Shown: positions 46,701 to 55,557, counted from the stretch's first letter. The stretch: 64,000 nucleotides of DNA from Halobacterium sp. R2-5 (GCF_011734195.1 NZ_JAANTH010000002.1:62001-126000), one strand, 5' to 3'. Made by a program: numbers and translations. The notes: a model not told the origin generated them from the letters alone.

Positions 46701-46794
46701 CTCCTGTCGCTCCCAGCTCGGCGACCGCGACGGCGTCGACGACATCCCCCCGCACCCCGTCGAAGCCATCGCCGAACGGCTGGACGAGTCGTAG
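43741..46794 (+). CDS. Fused FAD-linked oxidase / Fe-S / CCG dehydrogenase (D-lactate or glycolate type)
   Basis: A 1,017-residue fusion. Residues about 50-240 form the FAD PCMH domain (PILPRGTGSSLAGQ, SSNRATVGGGIGNNSTGAHS), followed by the FAD-oxidase C domain (HAGSGTLHIRP, GSFSGEHGDGMAR). Two 4Fe-4S motifs come next (CNGCGTC...C and CVGCKGCKSDCP), then a CCG domain (DTTCCGMAGSFG). This is GlcD plus GlcF in one chain. It probably oxidises D-lactate or glycolate and passes electrons to quinone at the membrane. Confidence 0.92.
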   Translation: MTSEHSTWSARELDVDRPDAAEYQALASDLRARVDGRVAFDEYARVLYATDGSIYGAQPAGVVFPTDVDDVRAAVAVATDHGVPILPRGTGSSLAGQTVGPGCVVLDVSRHMDDVLSVDPDAKRARVQPGVVQDDLDDYLAEHGLKFAPDPASSNRATVGGGIGNNSTGAHSVRYGITDAYTEAVTAVLSDGSVIEAREVVVDSPEWDDIVAGDDREAEIYRTVRAVVEDNADEIEARYPDLKRRVTGYNLDRVVYENDDGERVLNLAKLFVGAEGTLGVVVEAELSLVTVPEETALALYCFEDLVDAMRMVPVALEYDVSAVELMDDEVFRLAADSDGYAEYVEPIPAGADAALMLEFDSELHDDFGAAVAATNERFLDDGPAFDVVEAYTESAQDNLWKLRKAAIPLLMSLDGDPKPYPFIEDATVPPEELAEYVEKFQAVLDDHGTSAAYFAHAGSGTLHIRPILNLKEESGVEAMHSITEDVTDLVLDHHGSFSGEHGDGMARTEFTPKMYGDDLWAAFKEVKTAFDPEWWMHPGNVVYRDSAADVGPDADRGVGADNRDHLRYGPEYQSVEPQTALDFSEEGGFTELVELCNGCGTCRQTGSDVMCPTYRASEEEVQTTRGRANMLRAAISGDLPEDEIHSERFQSEVLDLCVGCKGCKSDCPTGVDMAKLKAETKHRHHEQEGATLRERLFADIDAASKLGSALAPVSNWATEIPGARKVLQSVFGIAPERELPPFRRETLQDWFDDRGGSVVSPENADRRVLLFPDTYTNYSYPAAGKAAVRALEAAGVHVAIPDDAAPSGRAAFSAGMLDRAGERARANVDQFAPRVADGWDVVFVEPSDAVMFQDEYLDLLGDHAHAADGGSRAPVERVADSAYGVCEYLDAFGLDENLPVPDRSPGAAGALSYHGHCNQKATNKDHHAVGVLRRVGYDVDPLDTTCCGMAGSFGYHDEHYDLSQAIGSRLFEQVEDSHADRVVAPGGSCRSQLGDRDGVDDIPPHPVEAIAERLDES

Positions 46795-46930
46795 CGCGGC
46801 GCGCCTCGCTGTTCGCGGCTCGCTGTCGTTCATTCCGAGGCGCCGTTGCTCTCCGCTCGCGGCTCACTCCGCTCGCCGCTCGCGTTCCCGAGAGCCCTCA
46901 CCTCGTTCGGGCTCTCGCTATCCGGAAAGC

Positions 46931-46937
46931 GTTTATC
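46931..46937 (+). promoter_or_regulatory. TATA box of the Agl23-like gene
   Basis: GTTTATC lies 27 bases before the ATG at 46960, the spacing of a leaderless archaeal gene. Confidence 0.55.
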
Positions 46938-46959
46938 GAACCCGTGGAAACGCCGTGGT

Positions 46960-48636
46960 ATGTTCTCCTCGAGTGACGGGCGCGGCCGACGCCGGGTCGT
47001 CCTCGCGCTCGTCGCCGTCGCCGCCCTCGCCCTCCTCGCGCGGCTCTGGGACCTCGGCTGGCGGGTCGCCCACCAGGACGAGGGCCGGGTCGCGGACTGG
47101 ACGCTGCACTACATGGAGGTGGGCGCGTGGCAGTACCGCCCCATCATCCACGGGCCGTTCCTCCCGCACGTCAACGGTGTCGTCTTCGACCTGCTCGGGC
47201 CGTCGGACTTCGCGATGCGGCTGGTCGTCGCGGTCGTCGGCGCGCTCCTCGTCCTCACGCCGTGGCTGCTCCGGGACCGGCTCTCGAACGCCGAGGTCGT
47301 CGCGACGAGCCTCTTCTTCGCGGGCAACCCCCTGCTGCTGTACTACTCGCGGTTCATGCGCAACGACCTCCTGCTCGCGGCGTTCATGTTCGCGGCGTTC
47401 GGGCTGTTCGTCCGGGCCCTCGACACCCGGAAGGCGCGGTACCTCTACGCCGCCGCGATTCCGTTCGGGCTCGCGTTCACGACGAAGGAGAACGCGCTGC
47501 TGTACCCCGTCTGCTGGCTGGGCGCGCTCGTGCTCGTGCTCGACGGCCGGCTCGTGCTCGCCGGCGCGGTCGACGACAGCCGCTGGGACGTCGTGCGCTC
47601 GCACGTCCGGCGCATCGCCCGCGCGGCGTGGCGGTACAAGCTCCACGTCGGCGCCGCACTCGCCGAGGCCGCGGCCGTCGTCGTGATGTTCTACGCGCCG
47701 AAGCCCGACCTCTACGAGGCGCTGTCGAACCCCGCGCTGCTGCCGGGCGTGCTCCGAGACGCGACCCTCGGATCGTGGAGCGAGTTCATGCGGCTCTGGG
47801 GGTCGACGGGGATGCAGGAGCACTCCTACATCGCGTTCCTCGAACACGACCTCACGGTGCTCGCGGTCGGCGCCACCGCGCTCGTCGCGTTCGCCCTCCT
47901 CGGCTTCTTCTACGAGCGCTACGTCACCGCGGAGCCCCGCTCCGTCGTCGAGGTGTGCTTCTACTGGGGGGCGTTCTCGCTGTTCGGCTACCCGGCGGTC
48001 GCGGACATCTCCGCGGCGTGGACGATGATCAACGTCGTCGTGCCGCTGGCGGTGCCCGCGGGCGTCGGCGCCGGCCTCCTCTTCAGCCAGGGTCGCGCGG
48101 CCGTCGCCGCCGGGAACGCGCCCGCCGCGCGCGCCGTCGCGCTCGCGTTCCTCGTCGCCGCCGCCGGCACCGGCGCCGTCGCCGCCCAGACGACGTACGT
48201 GAACGCGCAGGGCCCGGACAATCCACTCGTCCAGTACGCCCAGCCCTCGGGCGAGATGAAGCCCACGCTCTCGGAGGTCCGGGAGATCTCCGCACGGAAC
48301 GACGGCGTCGACGTCATGTTCTACGGGAGCGAGTTCAACAACCCGAACGACCTCACGACGACGCCCAGGCTGAACGTCACGACGGGCTCCTACGAGGGGT
48401 GGTTCGAGCGCCTGCCGCTCCCGTGGTACCTCGACCGCTACGGCGCGAACGTCTCCAGCACCACCCGCAACGAGACGCTGTTCGAACACGAGCCGCCCGT
48501 CGTCGTCGCGCTCGACAGCGACGATGACGGCATCGAGGACGAACTCACCGAGCGCGGCTACGAACGGGAGGTCTACCAGGGCTACCAGTACGCCCGCCCG
48601 CTCGTCTTCTACGTGCAGGAGAACGCGACTGTCTGA
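46960..48636 (+). CDS. Agl23-like membrane protein (TIGR03663, flippase-associated)
   Basis: A 558-residue protein with about ten to twelve helices and an extracytoplasmic C-terminal domain. The early loop VAHQDEGRVADW has the acidic pair seen in GT-C enzymes, and YYSRFMRNDLLLA is typical of the family. TIGR03663 members are linked to archaeal N-glycosylation, aiding dolichol-linked sugar flipping. Proof of transferase activity is lacking. Its gene is followed by RNA-like element B. Confidence 0.87.
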   Translation: MFSSSDGRGRRRVVLALVAVAALALLARLWDLGWRVAHQDEGRVADWTLHYMEVGAWQYRPIIHGPFLPHVNGVVFDLLGPSDFAMRLVVAVVGALLVLTPWLLRDRLSNAEVVATSLFFAGNPLLLYYSRFMRNDLLLAAFMFAAFGLFVRALDTRKARYLYAAAIPFGLAFTTKENALLYPVCWLGALVLVLDGRLVLAGAVDDSRWDVVRSHVRRIARAAWRYKLHVGAALAEAAAVVVMFYAPKPDLYEALSNPALLPGVLRDATLGSWSEFMRLWGSTGMQEHSYIAFLEHDLTVLAVGATALVAFALLGFFYERYVTAEPRSVVEVCFYWGAFSLFGYPAVADISAAWTMINVVVPLAVPAGVGAGLLFSQGRAAVAAGNAPAARAVALAFLVAAAGTGAVAAQTTYVNAQGPDNPLVQYAQPSGEMKPTLSEVREISARNDGVDVMFYGSEFNNPNDLTTTPRLNVTTGSYEGWFERLPLPWYLDRYGANVSSTTRNETLFEHEPPVVVALDSDDDGIEDELTERGYEREVYQGYQYARPLVFYVQENATV

Positions 48637-48662
48637 ATCAGGTGCCAGCCGAAACAACCGGT

Positions 48663-48779
48663 GGGACTGAAAGGGGCGGCTCGCTCGCGCTCTGTGCAGT
48701 CGCCTCGTCGACCACTATCCGCGAGCGCAGCGAGCGGATATGTCGGCGAGCGACCGCAAGCGAGCCGGGGCTTTCGAGG
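48663..48779 (+). repeat. Candidate structured-RNA / palindromic element, copy B
   Basis: It starts with GGGACTGAAAGGGGCGGC (48663-48680) and ends with GCCGGGGCTTTCGAGG (48764-48779), both identical to copy A. The enclosed stem is GGCTCGCT (48678-48685) with AGCGAGCC (48759-48766). An inner hairpin pairs TATCCGC with GCGGATA around GAGCGCAGCGA (48716-48740). It ends 97 bases upstream of the AAA ATPase gene, in the same orientation. Confidence 0.8.
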
Positions 48780-48876
48780 CGTTCTCGGTGCCGTCCTCGC
48801 CGACACTACCCTGGATATTTACCGGTCAAGTCGACTGCGACGCGCTTATGCGCCCCGAGTTGGTAGGTTGAGGGTA

Positions 48877-50196
48877 GTGACTGAGGCGCTCGACGTCGTC
48901 GAATTCCTGTTGACGGCCCGTGTCTACGACAAGCACCGGGAGCTCGACGAGAACGACCTGCCGCCGGCGTACCGTAGCGTGCTGTGGGACGACGACGGCG
49001 TCCCGCGGCCACCGCAGACGACGGAGACGGCTGTCAGCGAGGGGACCGACGTGGACGACCCCTGGGACGCCATCTCCGAGTTGATGTTCACCGACCGGGA
49101 CACGTTCTCGGGGGGGATGAGCCTCGTGGACGACGAGATGGCCGTCGACTGGTTCGTGGACAACGCGGACGCCGACCGGGTGCGGGAGAACCCGGCGATG
49201 GCGTACGCGGTCGGCGACGAGTTCGGCGTGGACTACGAGGCCGCCCGCGACGAGAACCGCCCCGTGCAGGCGGACCCGCAGTGGATCGACGGCCTGCTCG
49301 CGGAGTACTTCGACGAGGACGACGAGGAGATGCTGGACCTCGTGGAGGTGCGCTCGCCCGCCGAAATCGACGTGACCCTCGACGACATCGTGCTCACGGA
49401 GGAGCAGGAGGCCGAGATCTCGAAGGTGGCGAAGGCCATCGAGCACCGCGACTACCTCGCGACGATCGGGCTCAGCGAGATCGGGAAGCTCCTGTTCGTC
49501 GGCCCGCCGGGCACGGGGAAGACCTCGACCGCCCGCGGGCTCGCCCACCAGCTCGACCTGCCGTTCGTGGAGGTAAAGCTCTCGATGATCACGAGCCAGT
49601 ACCTCGGCGAGACGGCGAAGAACGTCGAGAAGGTCTTCGAGGTGGCCAAGCGCCTCTCGCCGTGCATCCTCTTCATGGACGAGTTCGACTTCGTCGCGAC
49701 GACGCGGACGGGCGACGAGCACAACGCCATCAAGCGCGCGGTGAACACGCTCCTGAAGTCCATCGACGAGGTGAGCCTCGTCAACGACGACGTGCTGCTC
49801 ATCGGCGCGACCAACCACCCGGACGAGCTCGACGCCGCGGCGTGGCGGCGCTTCGACGAGATCCTCTCGTTCCCGCGGCCGGACGAGGGGATGCGCGCGG
49901 AGATTCTGGAACTCGTCACCCAGGAGCTCGCGGTCGACGACTTCAACCCCGAGGAGCTCGCCGCCGAGACGGAGGGCCTGACGGGCAGTGACCTCCGGCT
50001 CGTGCTCCGGGAGGCCGTCCTCGACGCGCTCGTGGAGGACCGCCGCACGCTCACGCAGGACGACCTCGTGGCGGCGGTCGAGGACTTCGAGGACCGCGAC
50101 CACCTCCGCAACCTCGACACCCTCGAGGAGGCCATCGACGACCCCGACGAACCCGACCACGACGACGCGCCCCACGCCGGCCACGACCACGCATGA
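48877..50196 (+). CDS. AAA-family ATPase, haloarchaeal
   Basis: A 439-residue single-AAA protein. The N-terminal 170 residues are family-specific and acidic. The ATPase core has Walker A VGPPGTGKTSTARG, Walker B CILFMDEFDF, sensor LIGATNHPDEL, the arginine-finger region AAWRRFDEI and a C-terminal lid helix domain. Its clients are unknown. The GTG at 48877 is preferred: a CTTATG box at 48845-48850 lies about 30 bases before it. It overlaps the MBL gene by four bases. Confidence 0.87.
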   Translation: MTEALDVVEFLLTARVYDKHRELDENDLPPAYRSVLWDDDGVPRPPQTTETAVSEGTDVDDPWDAISELMFTDRDTFSGGMSLVDDEMAVDWFVDNADADRVRENPAMAYAVGDEFGVDYEAARDENRPVQADPQWIDGLLAEYFDEDDEEMLDLVEVRSPAEIDVTLDDIVLTEEQEAEISKVAKAIEHRDYLATIGLSEIGKLLFVGPPGTGKTSTARGLAHQLDLPFVEVKLSMITSQYLGETAKNVEKVFEVAKRLSPCILFMDEFDFVATTRTGDEHNAIKRAVNTLLKSIDEVSLVNDDVLLIGATNHPDELDAAAWRRFDEILSFPRPDEGMRAEILELVTQELAVDDFNPEELAAETEGLTGSDLRLVLREAVLDALVEDRRTLTQDDLVAAVEDFEDRDHLRNLDTLEEAIDDPDEPDHDDAPHAGHDHA

Positions 50197-51011
50197 GGGT
50201 CACGCTGCTGGGCACGGGTGACACCACGGGCACGCCGACGCCCGGGTGTGACTGCGAGACGTGCCGGGCAGCCCGCGACCGCGGCGTCGAGCGCACGCGA
50301 TTCGCCGTCCACGTCGAGGACGAGGCCACGGGCGACGCGCTCCTCCTCGACTTCAGCCCGGACTTCCGCACGCAGTTCCTCCGCGAGGACGTCGCCTTAC
50401 CGGACGCGGGCGTGGTCTCCCACATTCACTTCGACCACCTCGACGGCCTCGGGAACGCCTACCGGCTGTTCGACCACCTCCCGGTGTACGCGGCCGACGA
50501 GACCGACTCCAAAACGGGTGAGAGCGTCGCGGAAACCGTCGCGTCGAAGTACGACTACCTCGACAACGTGGAACCCAGAGCAGTCTCGCCGTTCGAGCCG
50601 TTCGACGCCGCCGGCTTCGAGGTGACGCTCGTCCCCGTCGACCACCCGCCGTTGTTGTGCTACGGCGTCGTCGTCGAGCGCGACGGCGCGAAACTCGCGC
50701 TCTCCGGCGACACCACCTACGACGTCCCCGACGAGTCGCTGGACGCGCTGCGGGATCCGGACCTCCTGCTCGCGGACGGCATCGTGCCCGCGCACCTCGC
50801 CGACCACCACCCCGTCGGCGGCCGCCACGAGGACGAGGACGGCGTCCCGCGGACGTTCGGCACGAAACACATGACCCGGGAGGGCGCGCTCGCGCTCGGC
50901 GACGACCTCGCCGCCGACGAGACTCGCGTCGTCCACGTCTCCCATTTCTACCCCGCCGACGAGGCGTTCGCGGACGAACTCGCCGTCGACGGCGAGACGT
51001 TCACGCTCTAG
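50193..51011 (+). CDS. PhnP-like MBL-fold phosphodiesterase
   Basis: A 272-residue MBL protein related to PhnP and tRNase Z-like phosphodiesterases. An N-terminal zinc-type motif CDCETCRAARDRG is present. The metal motif is VSHIHFDHLDGLGN, with LSGDTTYD and VSHFYPADE later. The function of the ATPase/MBL pair is not known. Translational coupling suggests a shared process, possibly nucleotide or RNA clean-up. Confidence 0.87.
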   Translation: MRVTLLGTGDTTGTPTPGCDCETCRAARDRGVERTRFAVHVEDEATGDALLLDFSPDFRTQFLREDVALPDAGVVSHIHFDHLDGLGNAYRLFDHLPVYAADETDSKTGESVAETVASKYDYLDNVEPRAVSPFEPFDAAGFEVTLVPVDHPPLLCYGVVVERDGAKLALSGDTTYDVPDESLDALRDPDLLLADGIVPAHLADHHPVGGRHEDEDGVPRTFGTKHMTREGALALGDDLAADETRVVHVSHFYPADEAFADELAVDGETFTL

Positions 51012-51349
51012 GACGGTTCGGGACGGCTGCGCGCCCACGCGACACCGACCGCGAACCCGAACGAAGCGAGGCCGAAGCCGTAGACGAGCAACCACGGGGG
51101 CGCGTTAACGGTCGTCAGCCCGAACAGCCCGAGGGTGAGACCGCCGCCGAGCGCACCGGCGACCCAGTCCGGCTTCGGTCGCTCGGAACCGCCCCCGAGG
51201 ACGTCGGGATACCGTGCGACGTAGAAGCCGGTAGCGGCGTACAGCGCGCCGGTCGGAAGCAGGGACACCGACGGCGCATCGAGGACCACGGAGACGCCGA
51301 CCGCAGCGAGCGCGGCCGCCACCGCGGCTGCTCGCTCTCGTCGTCGCAT
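51008..51349 (-). CDS. Four-helix membrane protein of unknown function
   Basis: A 113-residue protein with about four hydrophobic segments (8-25, 28-45, 60-78 and 85-105) and short polar loops. No motif is recognisable. It overlaps the convergent MBL gene by four bases. Confidence 0.65.
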   Translation of the reverse strand: MRRRERAAAVAAALAAVGVSVVLDAPSVSLLPTGALYAATGFYVARYPDVLGGGSERPKPDWVAGALGGGLTLGLFGLTTVNAPPWLLVYGFGLASFGFAVGVAWARSRPEPS

Positions 51350-51407
51350 ACCTGCTTCGTCGCGCCGTCGGAACTTGAAACGGCTGGCGGACTCGCAGCG
51401 CGTGCAG

Positions 51408-52394
51408 TCAGAACTGGTCGAGGCCGGACTGCCGGCGGCGACCGCCCGCGTCAGCGCGCCACGGCGTGTGCCGCTCGCGCTCCGCGTCGAGGTCCGCCTC
51501 GGGGGCGTCGGCCGTCTCGTAGCCCGGGCAGTCGGCCCCGCACTCGCTGGCGGCGTCCACGAGCCGGTCCTTGTACGCGCAGAACGGGAGCGTGTCGGCG
51601 TCTGCTTCGGTCCCCCGCTCGGCTCGCGCACACGCCGGGAGGTCGTACGTCCGCCAGCCCTTGCCGTACGCGCGCTCGGCGACCCGGCGGCGCTGGCGGG
51701 CTTTCTCCGCGGCCGTCACCGGCCGCACGTCCGTCCGCCCCGGTTTCGCGTCGAGCACCTCCAGGCCCGGGCCCGCCGAATCGAGCGGCTCGGGTTCGCG
51801 GACGACCTCGACCGGGTCGTTGGCGTCGAAGTCCACGCGCCAGACGCCGACCGCGTCGGGGAGCCGGTTGAGGTGGGCGCGCGTGACGTGGGACGCGGTC
51901 GCGACGACGGCGTAGTCGAGGACGCCGAGGCTGGCGTCGTGGCGCAGCTGGCGTTCGAGGTCCCCCGGGCGCCCGAGGTCGGGCTTGTTCTCGACGCCCA
52001 CCAGCCCTCCTATCCAGTCGGGATAGCGGGAGTGCTGGCGGACGACCGTCTGGCCGCCGCGGCGGTCGAGGTCGAGGAAGCCGGTGTCGGCGCCGCGCTC
52101 CGCGAGGCTGCGGGCGCGCTCGGGCGGGCCGTCGAAGACGCGGGCGACGCGCTCGTACTCGCCGACGGGGACGTCGGCGTCGAGGACCGCGGGCGGAATC
52201 GTCTCGCTCGCGAGGCCGGTGCGGGCGTCGAACTCCGGACCGGGGAGCACGCAGACGGCGTCCACGATGCGGCCCCCGGCCTCGTGGACGCTCGTGCCGA
52301 GCTGGCGGGCGACCACGCCCGTGTCGCCGACGCTCGGGACGCCGTCGGCCTCCAGGCGGGCGCACAGCCGGAGTTCGAACCCGAACTCTCGCAC
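51408..52394 (-). CDS. DUF5787 family protein, possibly a PD-(D/E)XK Fe-S nuclease
   Basis: A 328-residue haloarchaea-specific protein. In the middle VGVENKPDLGRPGDLERQL followed by LDYAVVAT looks like the E-x-K strand and following helix of a restriction-type nuclease. The C-terminal part has four cysteines (LPACAR, LPFCAYK, SECGADCPGY) in a spacing reminiscent of Cas4 or AddB iron-sulfur domains. Both points are my reading, not established. It is divergent from aIF2-gamma. Confidence 0.8.
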   Translation of the reverse strand: MREFGFELRLCARLEADGVPSVGDTGVVARQLGTSVHEAGGRIVDAVCVLPGPEFDARTGLASETIPPAVLDADVPVGEYERVARVFDGPPERARSLAERGADTGFLDLDRRGGQTVVRQHSRYPDWIGGLVGVENKPDLGRPGDLERQLRHDASLGVLDYAVVATASHVTRAHLNRLPDAVGVWRVDFDANDPVEVVREPEPLDSAGPGLEVLDAKPGRTDVRPVTAAEKARQRRRVAERAYGKGWRTYDLPACARAERGTEADADTLPFCAYKDRLVDAASECGADCPGYETADAPEADLDAERERHTPWRADAGGRRRQSGLDQF

Positions 52395-52561
52395 GCCACG
52401 GCGTTGGTCGTTGACGGGGTTAAACGCCGCGCTCGGCGCGGCGACTCCGGCCGCAGCCGAAACGCGAGTTCGCGGCGCCCAGCGCCGCCGCGACGACGGC
52501 TCCGTAACAGTAGGTTTATCAGTCGTTCGGGGCGAAATTCACGCAAGATTACTCTGTGAAC

Positions 52562-53800
52562 ATGGCAGACAACCACCGACAACCGGAGGTGAACATCGGA
52601 CTGGTCGGCCACGTCGATCACGGCAAGACCACGCTCGTCCGTGCGCTCAGCGGTGAGTGGACGGACCAGCACTCCGAGGAGATGAAACGCGGCATCTCCA
52701 TTCGCCTCGGGTACGCCGACGCTACGCTGCGGCAGTGTCCGGACTGCGAGGTACCCGACGCGTACACCGTCGCCGAGGAGTGCCCCGAGCACGGCACGGA
52801 GACGGAGGTACTGCGCACGGTCTCGTTCGTCGACGCACCCGGCCACGAGACGCTGATGGCGACGATGCTCTCGGGCGCATCGCTGATGGACGGCGCGGTG
52901 CTGGTCGTCAGCGCCAACGAGCCCGTCCCCCAGCCCCAGACCGAGGAGCACCTGATGGCGCTGGACATCATCGGCATCGACAACGTCGTCATCGCGCAGA
53001 ACAAGGTCGACCTCGTCGACGGCGAACAGGCCCGCGAGAACTACGAACAGATCCAGGAGTTCGTCGAGGGAACGGTCGCCGAGGGCGCGCCAATCGTCCC
53101 GATCTCCGCCGAACAGGAGATCAACATCGACCTCGTCATCGACGCGCTCGAAACGGAGATTCCGACGCCGGAGCGCGACCCGGACGCCGACCCCCGGATG
53201 TACGTCGCGCGCTCGTTCGACATCAACAAGCCCGGGACGAAGTGGGGCGGCCTGCTGGGCGGCGTGCTCGGCGGCAGCCTCGTACAGGGCGAACTCGATG
53301 TCGACGAGGAGATCGAGCTCCGCCCCGGCCGCGAGGTCGAAGAAGGCGGCCAGACGGAGTGGCGGGCGGTCTCGACGACGGTCCGGAGTCTCCAGGCGGG
53401 CGGCGAGAACGCCGACTCCGTCTCGCCCGGTGGCCTGCTCGGCGTCGGCACGGGCCTCGACCCGAGCCTGACGAAGGGCGACGCGCTCGCCGGCCAGGTC
53501 GCCGGCCCGCCCGGGTCGCTCCCGCCGACGTGGAACTCCTTCACGATGGACGTCGAGCTCCTCGAACGCCTCGTCGGCGCCGAGGAGGGTGAGACCATCG
53601 ACGAGATCAACACTGGTGAACCGCTGATGCTGACCGTCGGCACCGCCACCACGGTGGGTTCGGTGACGAGCGCCCGCGACGGCGAGTGCGACGTCCAGCT
53701 GAAGCGGCCGGTGTGCGCGCCCGCCGGCTCGAAAATCGCCATCAACCGCCGCGTCGGCGCGCGCTGGCGCCTCATCGGCGTGGGGACGCTCACGGAGTGA
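52562..53800 (+). CDS. eif2g: Translation initiation factor aIF2, gamma subunit
   Basis: A 412-residue GTPase that carries initiator Met-tRNA to the 30S subunit. G1 is [13 protein letters not shown]3 is DAPGHE and G4 is QNKVDLV. A zinc knuckle ([20 protein letters not shown]) and two C-terminal beta-barrels follow. The gene opens a long co-directional cluster. Its stop overlaps the next start by one base (TGATG). Confidence 0.96.
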   Translation: MADNHRQPEVNIGLVGHVDHGKTTLVRALSGEWTDQHSEEMKRGISIRLGYADATLRQCPDCEVPDAYTVAEECPEHGTETEVLRTVSFVDAPGHETLMATMLSGASLMDGAVLVVSANEPVPQPQTEEHLMALDIIGIDNVVIAQNKVDLVDGEQARENYEQIQEFVEGTVAEGAPIVPISAEQEINIDLVIDALETEIPTPERDPDADPRMYVARSFDINKPGTKWGGLLGGVLGGSLVQGELDVDEEIELRPGREVEEGGQTEWRAVSTTVRSLQAGGENADSVSPGGLLGVGTGLDPSLTKGDALAGQVAGPPGSLPPTWNSFTMDVELLERLVGAEEGETIDEINTGEPLMLTVGTATTVGSVTSARDGECDVQLKRPVCAPAGSKIAINRRVGARWRLIGVGTLTE

Positions 53801-54177
53801 TGCGGGTCGCCATGGACGCCAACGCGCTGATGATGCCGGTCGAGGCCGACGTGCGAGTGTTCGACGAACTCGACCGCATCTTAGAGGACTACGCTGCCGT
53901 CGTCCCCGAGACTGTGCGCGCCGAGTTGGAGAAGCTCGCCGCGGGCGGCGGGGACGAGGCGACGGCCGCGAGCGTGGCGGCGGACCTGGCGGACCGATGC
54001 GACACCGTGAGCGCAGAGGAATCGTACGCGGACGACGCGCTGTACGCGCTCGCCACCGATGGCGACGCCGACGCTGTCGTCACGAACGACGGCCCCCTCC
54101 GTGAGCGCCTGCTCGACGCGGGCGTGCCGGTAATTCATTTAAGGGGTCGGAATCAACTGACTATCACTCAACCATAA
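53800..54177 (+). CDS. PIN-domain protein (Fcf1-like, COG1412)
   Basis: A 125-residue PIN-fold protein. The acidic residues expected for a metal nuclease are in VAMDANALMM, in VPETVRAELEKL and in DAVVTNDGPLRERLLDAGVPVI. Relatives in this position may act in rRNA processing, which fits the neighbours. The start overlaps the aIF2-gamma stop and the next gene begins immediately after it. Confidence 0.87.
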   Translation: MRVAMDANALMMPVEADVRVFDELDRILEDYAAVVPETVRAELEKLAAGGGDEATAASVAADLADRCDTVSAEESYADDALYALATDGDADAVVTNDGPLRERLLDAGVPVIHLRGRNQLTITQP

Positions 54178-54747
54178 ATGTACAAGCGAGCACGGCTGAA
54201 GGACACGATAGAGGTTCCCCCCGAGCACCTCGGGGACGTGAGTCCGGACCTCGTGAAGCGGCTGCTGCAGGACAAACTGGAAGGACGGATGGACGAGGAC
54301 ATCGGGAGCGTCGTCACCGTCACCGAGGTCCACGACCTCGGCGACGGCGCGGTGCTGCCGAGCCGTCCGGGCGTCTACTTCGAGGCGGAGTTCGACGCCG
54401 TCACGTTCGACCCCGAGATGCAGGAAGTCGTCGACGGCGAGATCGTCGAAGTGGTGAGCTTCGGCGCGTTCGTCGGCATCGGCCCCGTCGACGGCCTCCT
54501 GCACGTCTCCCAGATCAGCGACGAGTACCTCGCGTTCGACGAGGAGAACCAGCAGCTCGCCTCCCGGGAGTCCAACAGCGTCATCGGGACCGGCGACGCG
54601 GTGCGGGCCCGCATCGTCACGAAGAGCATCGACGAGCGCAACCCCCGGGAGTCCAAGATCGGGCTCACGGCGAAACAGCCCGGCCTCGGGAAGCACGGCT
54701 GGCTCCGCGAGGAGCGCGAGCGCGAACAGAGCGAGGAGGCCGAGTAG
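54178..54747 (+). CDS. rpo7: DNA-directed RNA polymerase subunit Rpo7 (E')
   Basis: A 189-residue polymerase stalk subunit: an N-terminal RNP-like domain (YKRARLKDTIEVPPEHLG) and an S1 RNA-binding domain (GEIVEVVSFGAFVGIGPVDGLLHVSQIS). With Rpo4 it guides exiting RNA. Its stop is directly followed by the spt4 ATG. Confidence 0.95.
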   Translation: MYKRARLKDTIEVPPEHLGDVSPDLVKRLLQDKLEGRMDEDIGSVVTVTEVHDLGDGAVLPSRPGVYFEAEFDAVTFDPEMQEVVDGEIVEVVSFGAFVGIGPVDGLLHVSQISDEYLAFDEENQQLASRESNSVIGTGDAVRARIVTKSIDERNPRESKIGLTAKQPGLGKHGWLREEREREQSEEAE

Positions 54748-54945
54748 ATGGCGTCGAACCGCCTGGCCTGCCACGACTGCCACCGCATCGTCGAGCCGGA
54801 CGAGGAGATGTGCCCGTACTGCTCGTCGACGAGCCTCACGGAGGACTGGGCGGGGTACGTGGTCATCACGCACCCCGAGGAGTCCGAAATCGCGGAGAAG
54901 ATGGAGGTCTCGGAGCCGGGCGAGTACGCGCTGAAGGTCCGGTAG
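54748..54945 (+). CDS. spt4: Transcription elongation factor Spt4 (Rpo E'')
   Basis: A 65-residue zinc protein (CHDC...CPYC) that pairs with Spt5 to increase polymerase processivity. TEDWAGYVVITHPEESEIA is the Spt4 signature. The gene is tight between rpo7 and the dephospho-CoA kinase gene. Confidence 0.95.
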   Translation: MASNRLACHDCHRIVEPDEEMCPYCSSTSLTEDWAGYVVITHPEESEIAEKMEVSEPGEYALKVR

Positions 54946-54946
54946 C

Positions 54947-55480
54947 GTGGCCCGCGCGGCCGCGACTCTCCCGCCGGACGCCCGCGGGGCGTTCAAGGAG
55001 CCGCTGGGCCCCGTCTACGAGGACGCCCAGCGACTGCTGGCGGACGCCGGCGACCCCGTAATCGCCGTCGGTGACGTCGTGACGTACCACCTCGTGGAGG
55101 CGGACGCGCCGCCGAAGGTCGCAATCGTGGACGGGAAGACCGAGCGCGAGGCCGTCACCGAGGAGGTGGCTGACGGCCGGCCGGACGCCGACCGCACCGT
55201 CGAGGTCGCCAGCGAGCCCGGCACTATCTCGGAGGAGCTGCTCGCGGCGCTCGTCGAAGCGATCGAGGCCGAGGGGTCGACGCTGCTAGCGGTCGACGGA
55301 GAGGAGGACCTCGCGACGCTGCCCGCGGTCCTCGCGGCGCCGGTCGGCGCGAGCGTCGTCTACGGCCAGCCCGGCCAGGGGATGGTGCTGGCGAACGTGA
55401 CGAGCGCGCTCGAAGAGCAGGCCCGCGAACTCTGCGAGCTCTTAGAGACCACCGACGCGTTCTGGTCGCTGCTGGAGTGA
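54947..55480 (+). CDS. GTP-dependent dephospho-CoA kinase (DUF359)
   Basis: A 177-residue enzyme of the archaeal COG1909 family, which phosphorylates dephospho-CoA with GTP in the last step of coenzyme A synthesis. Motifs visible are VGDVVTYHL, VDGKTER and AVDGEEDLATLP, plus VVYGQPGQGMV. A GTG start follows the spt4 stop after one base. Placement among transcription and translation genes is usual for archaea. Confidence 0.9.
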   Translation: MARAAATLPPDARGAFKEPLGPVYEDAQRLLADAGDPVIAVGDVVTYHLVEADAPPKVAIVDGKTEREAVTEEVADGRPDADRTVEVASEPGTISEELLAALVEAIEAEGSTLLAVDGEEDLATLPAVLAAPVGASVVYGQPGQGMVLANVTSALEEQARELCELLETTDAFWSLLE

Positions 55481-55520
55481 CGGCTGGGCGCTCGCGTGCG
55501 CAATCAGCCCTTCGAAATGC

Positions 55521-55526
55521 TTTTAC
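55521..55526 (+). promoter_or_regulatory. TATA box of the rps24e operon
   Basis: TTTTAC with the BRE-like CGAAATGC upstream lies about 35 bases before the rps24e ATG, so the ribosomal genes probably also have their own promoter. Confidence 0.5.
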
Positions 55527-55557
55527 TGATTTCGCGTGCATATACGAACAACTGACC

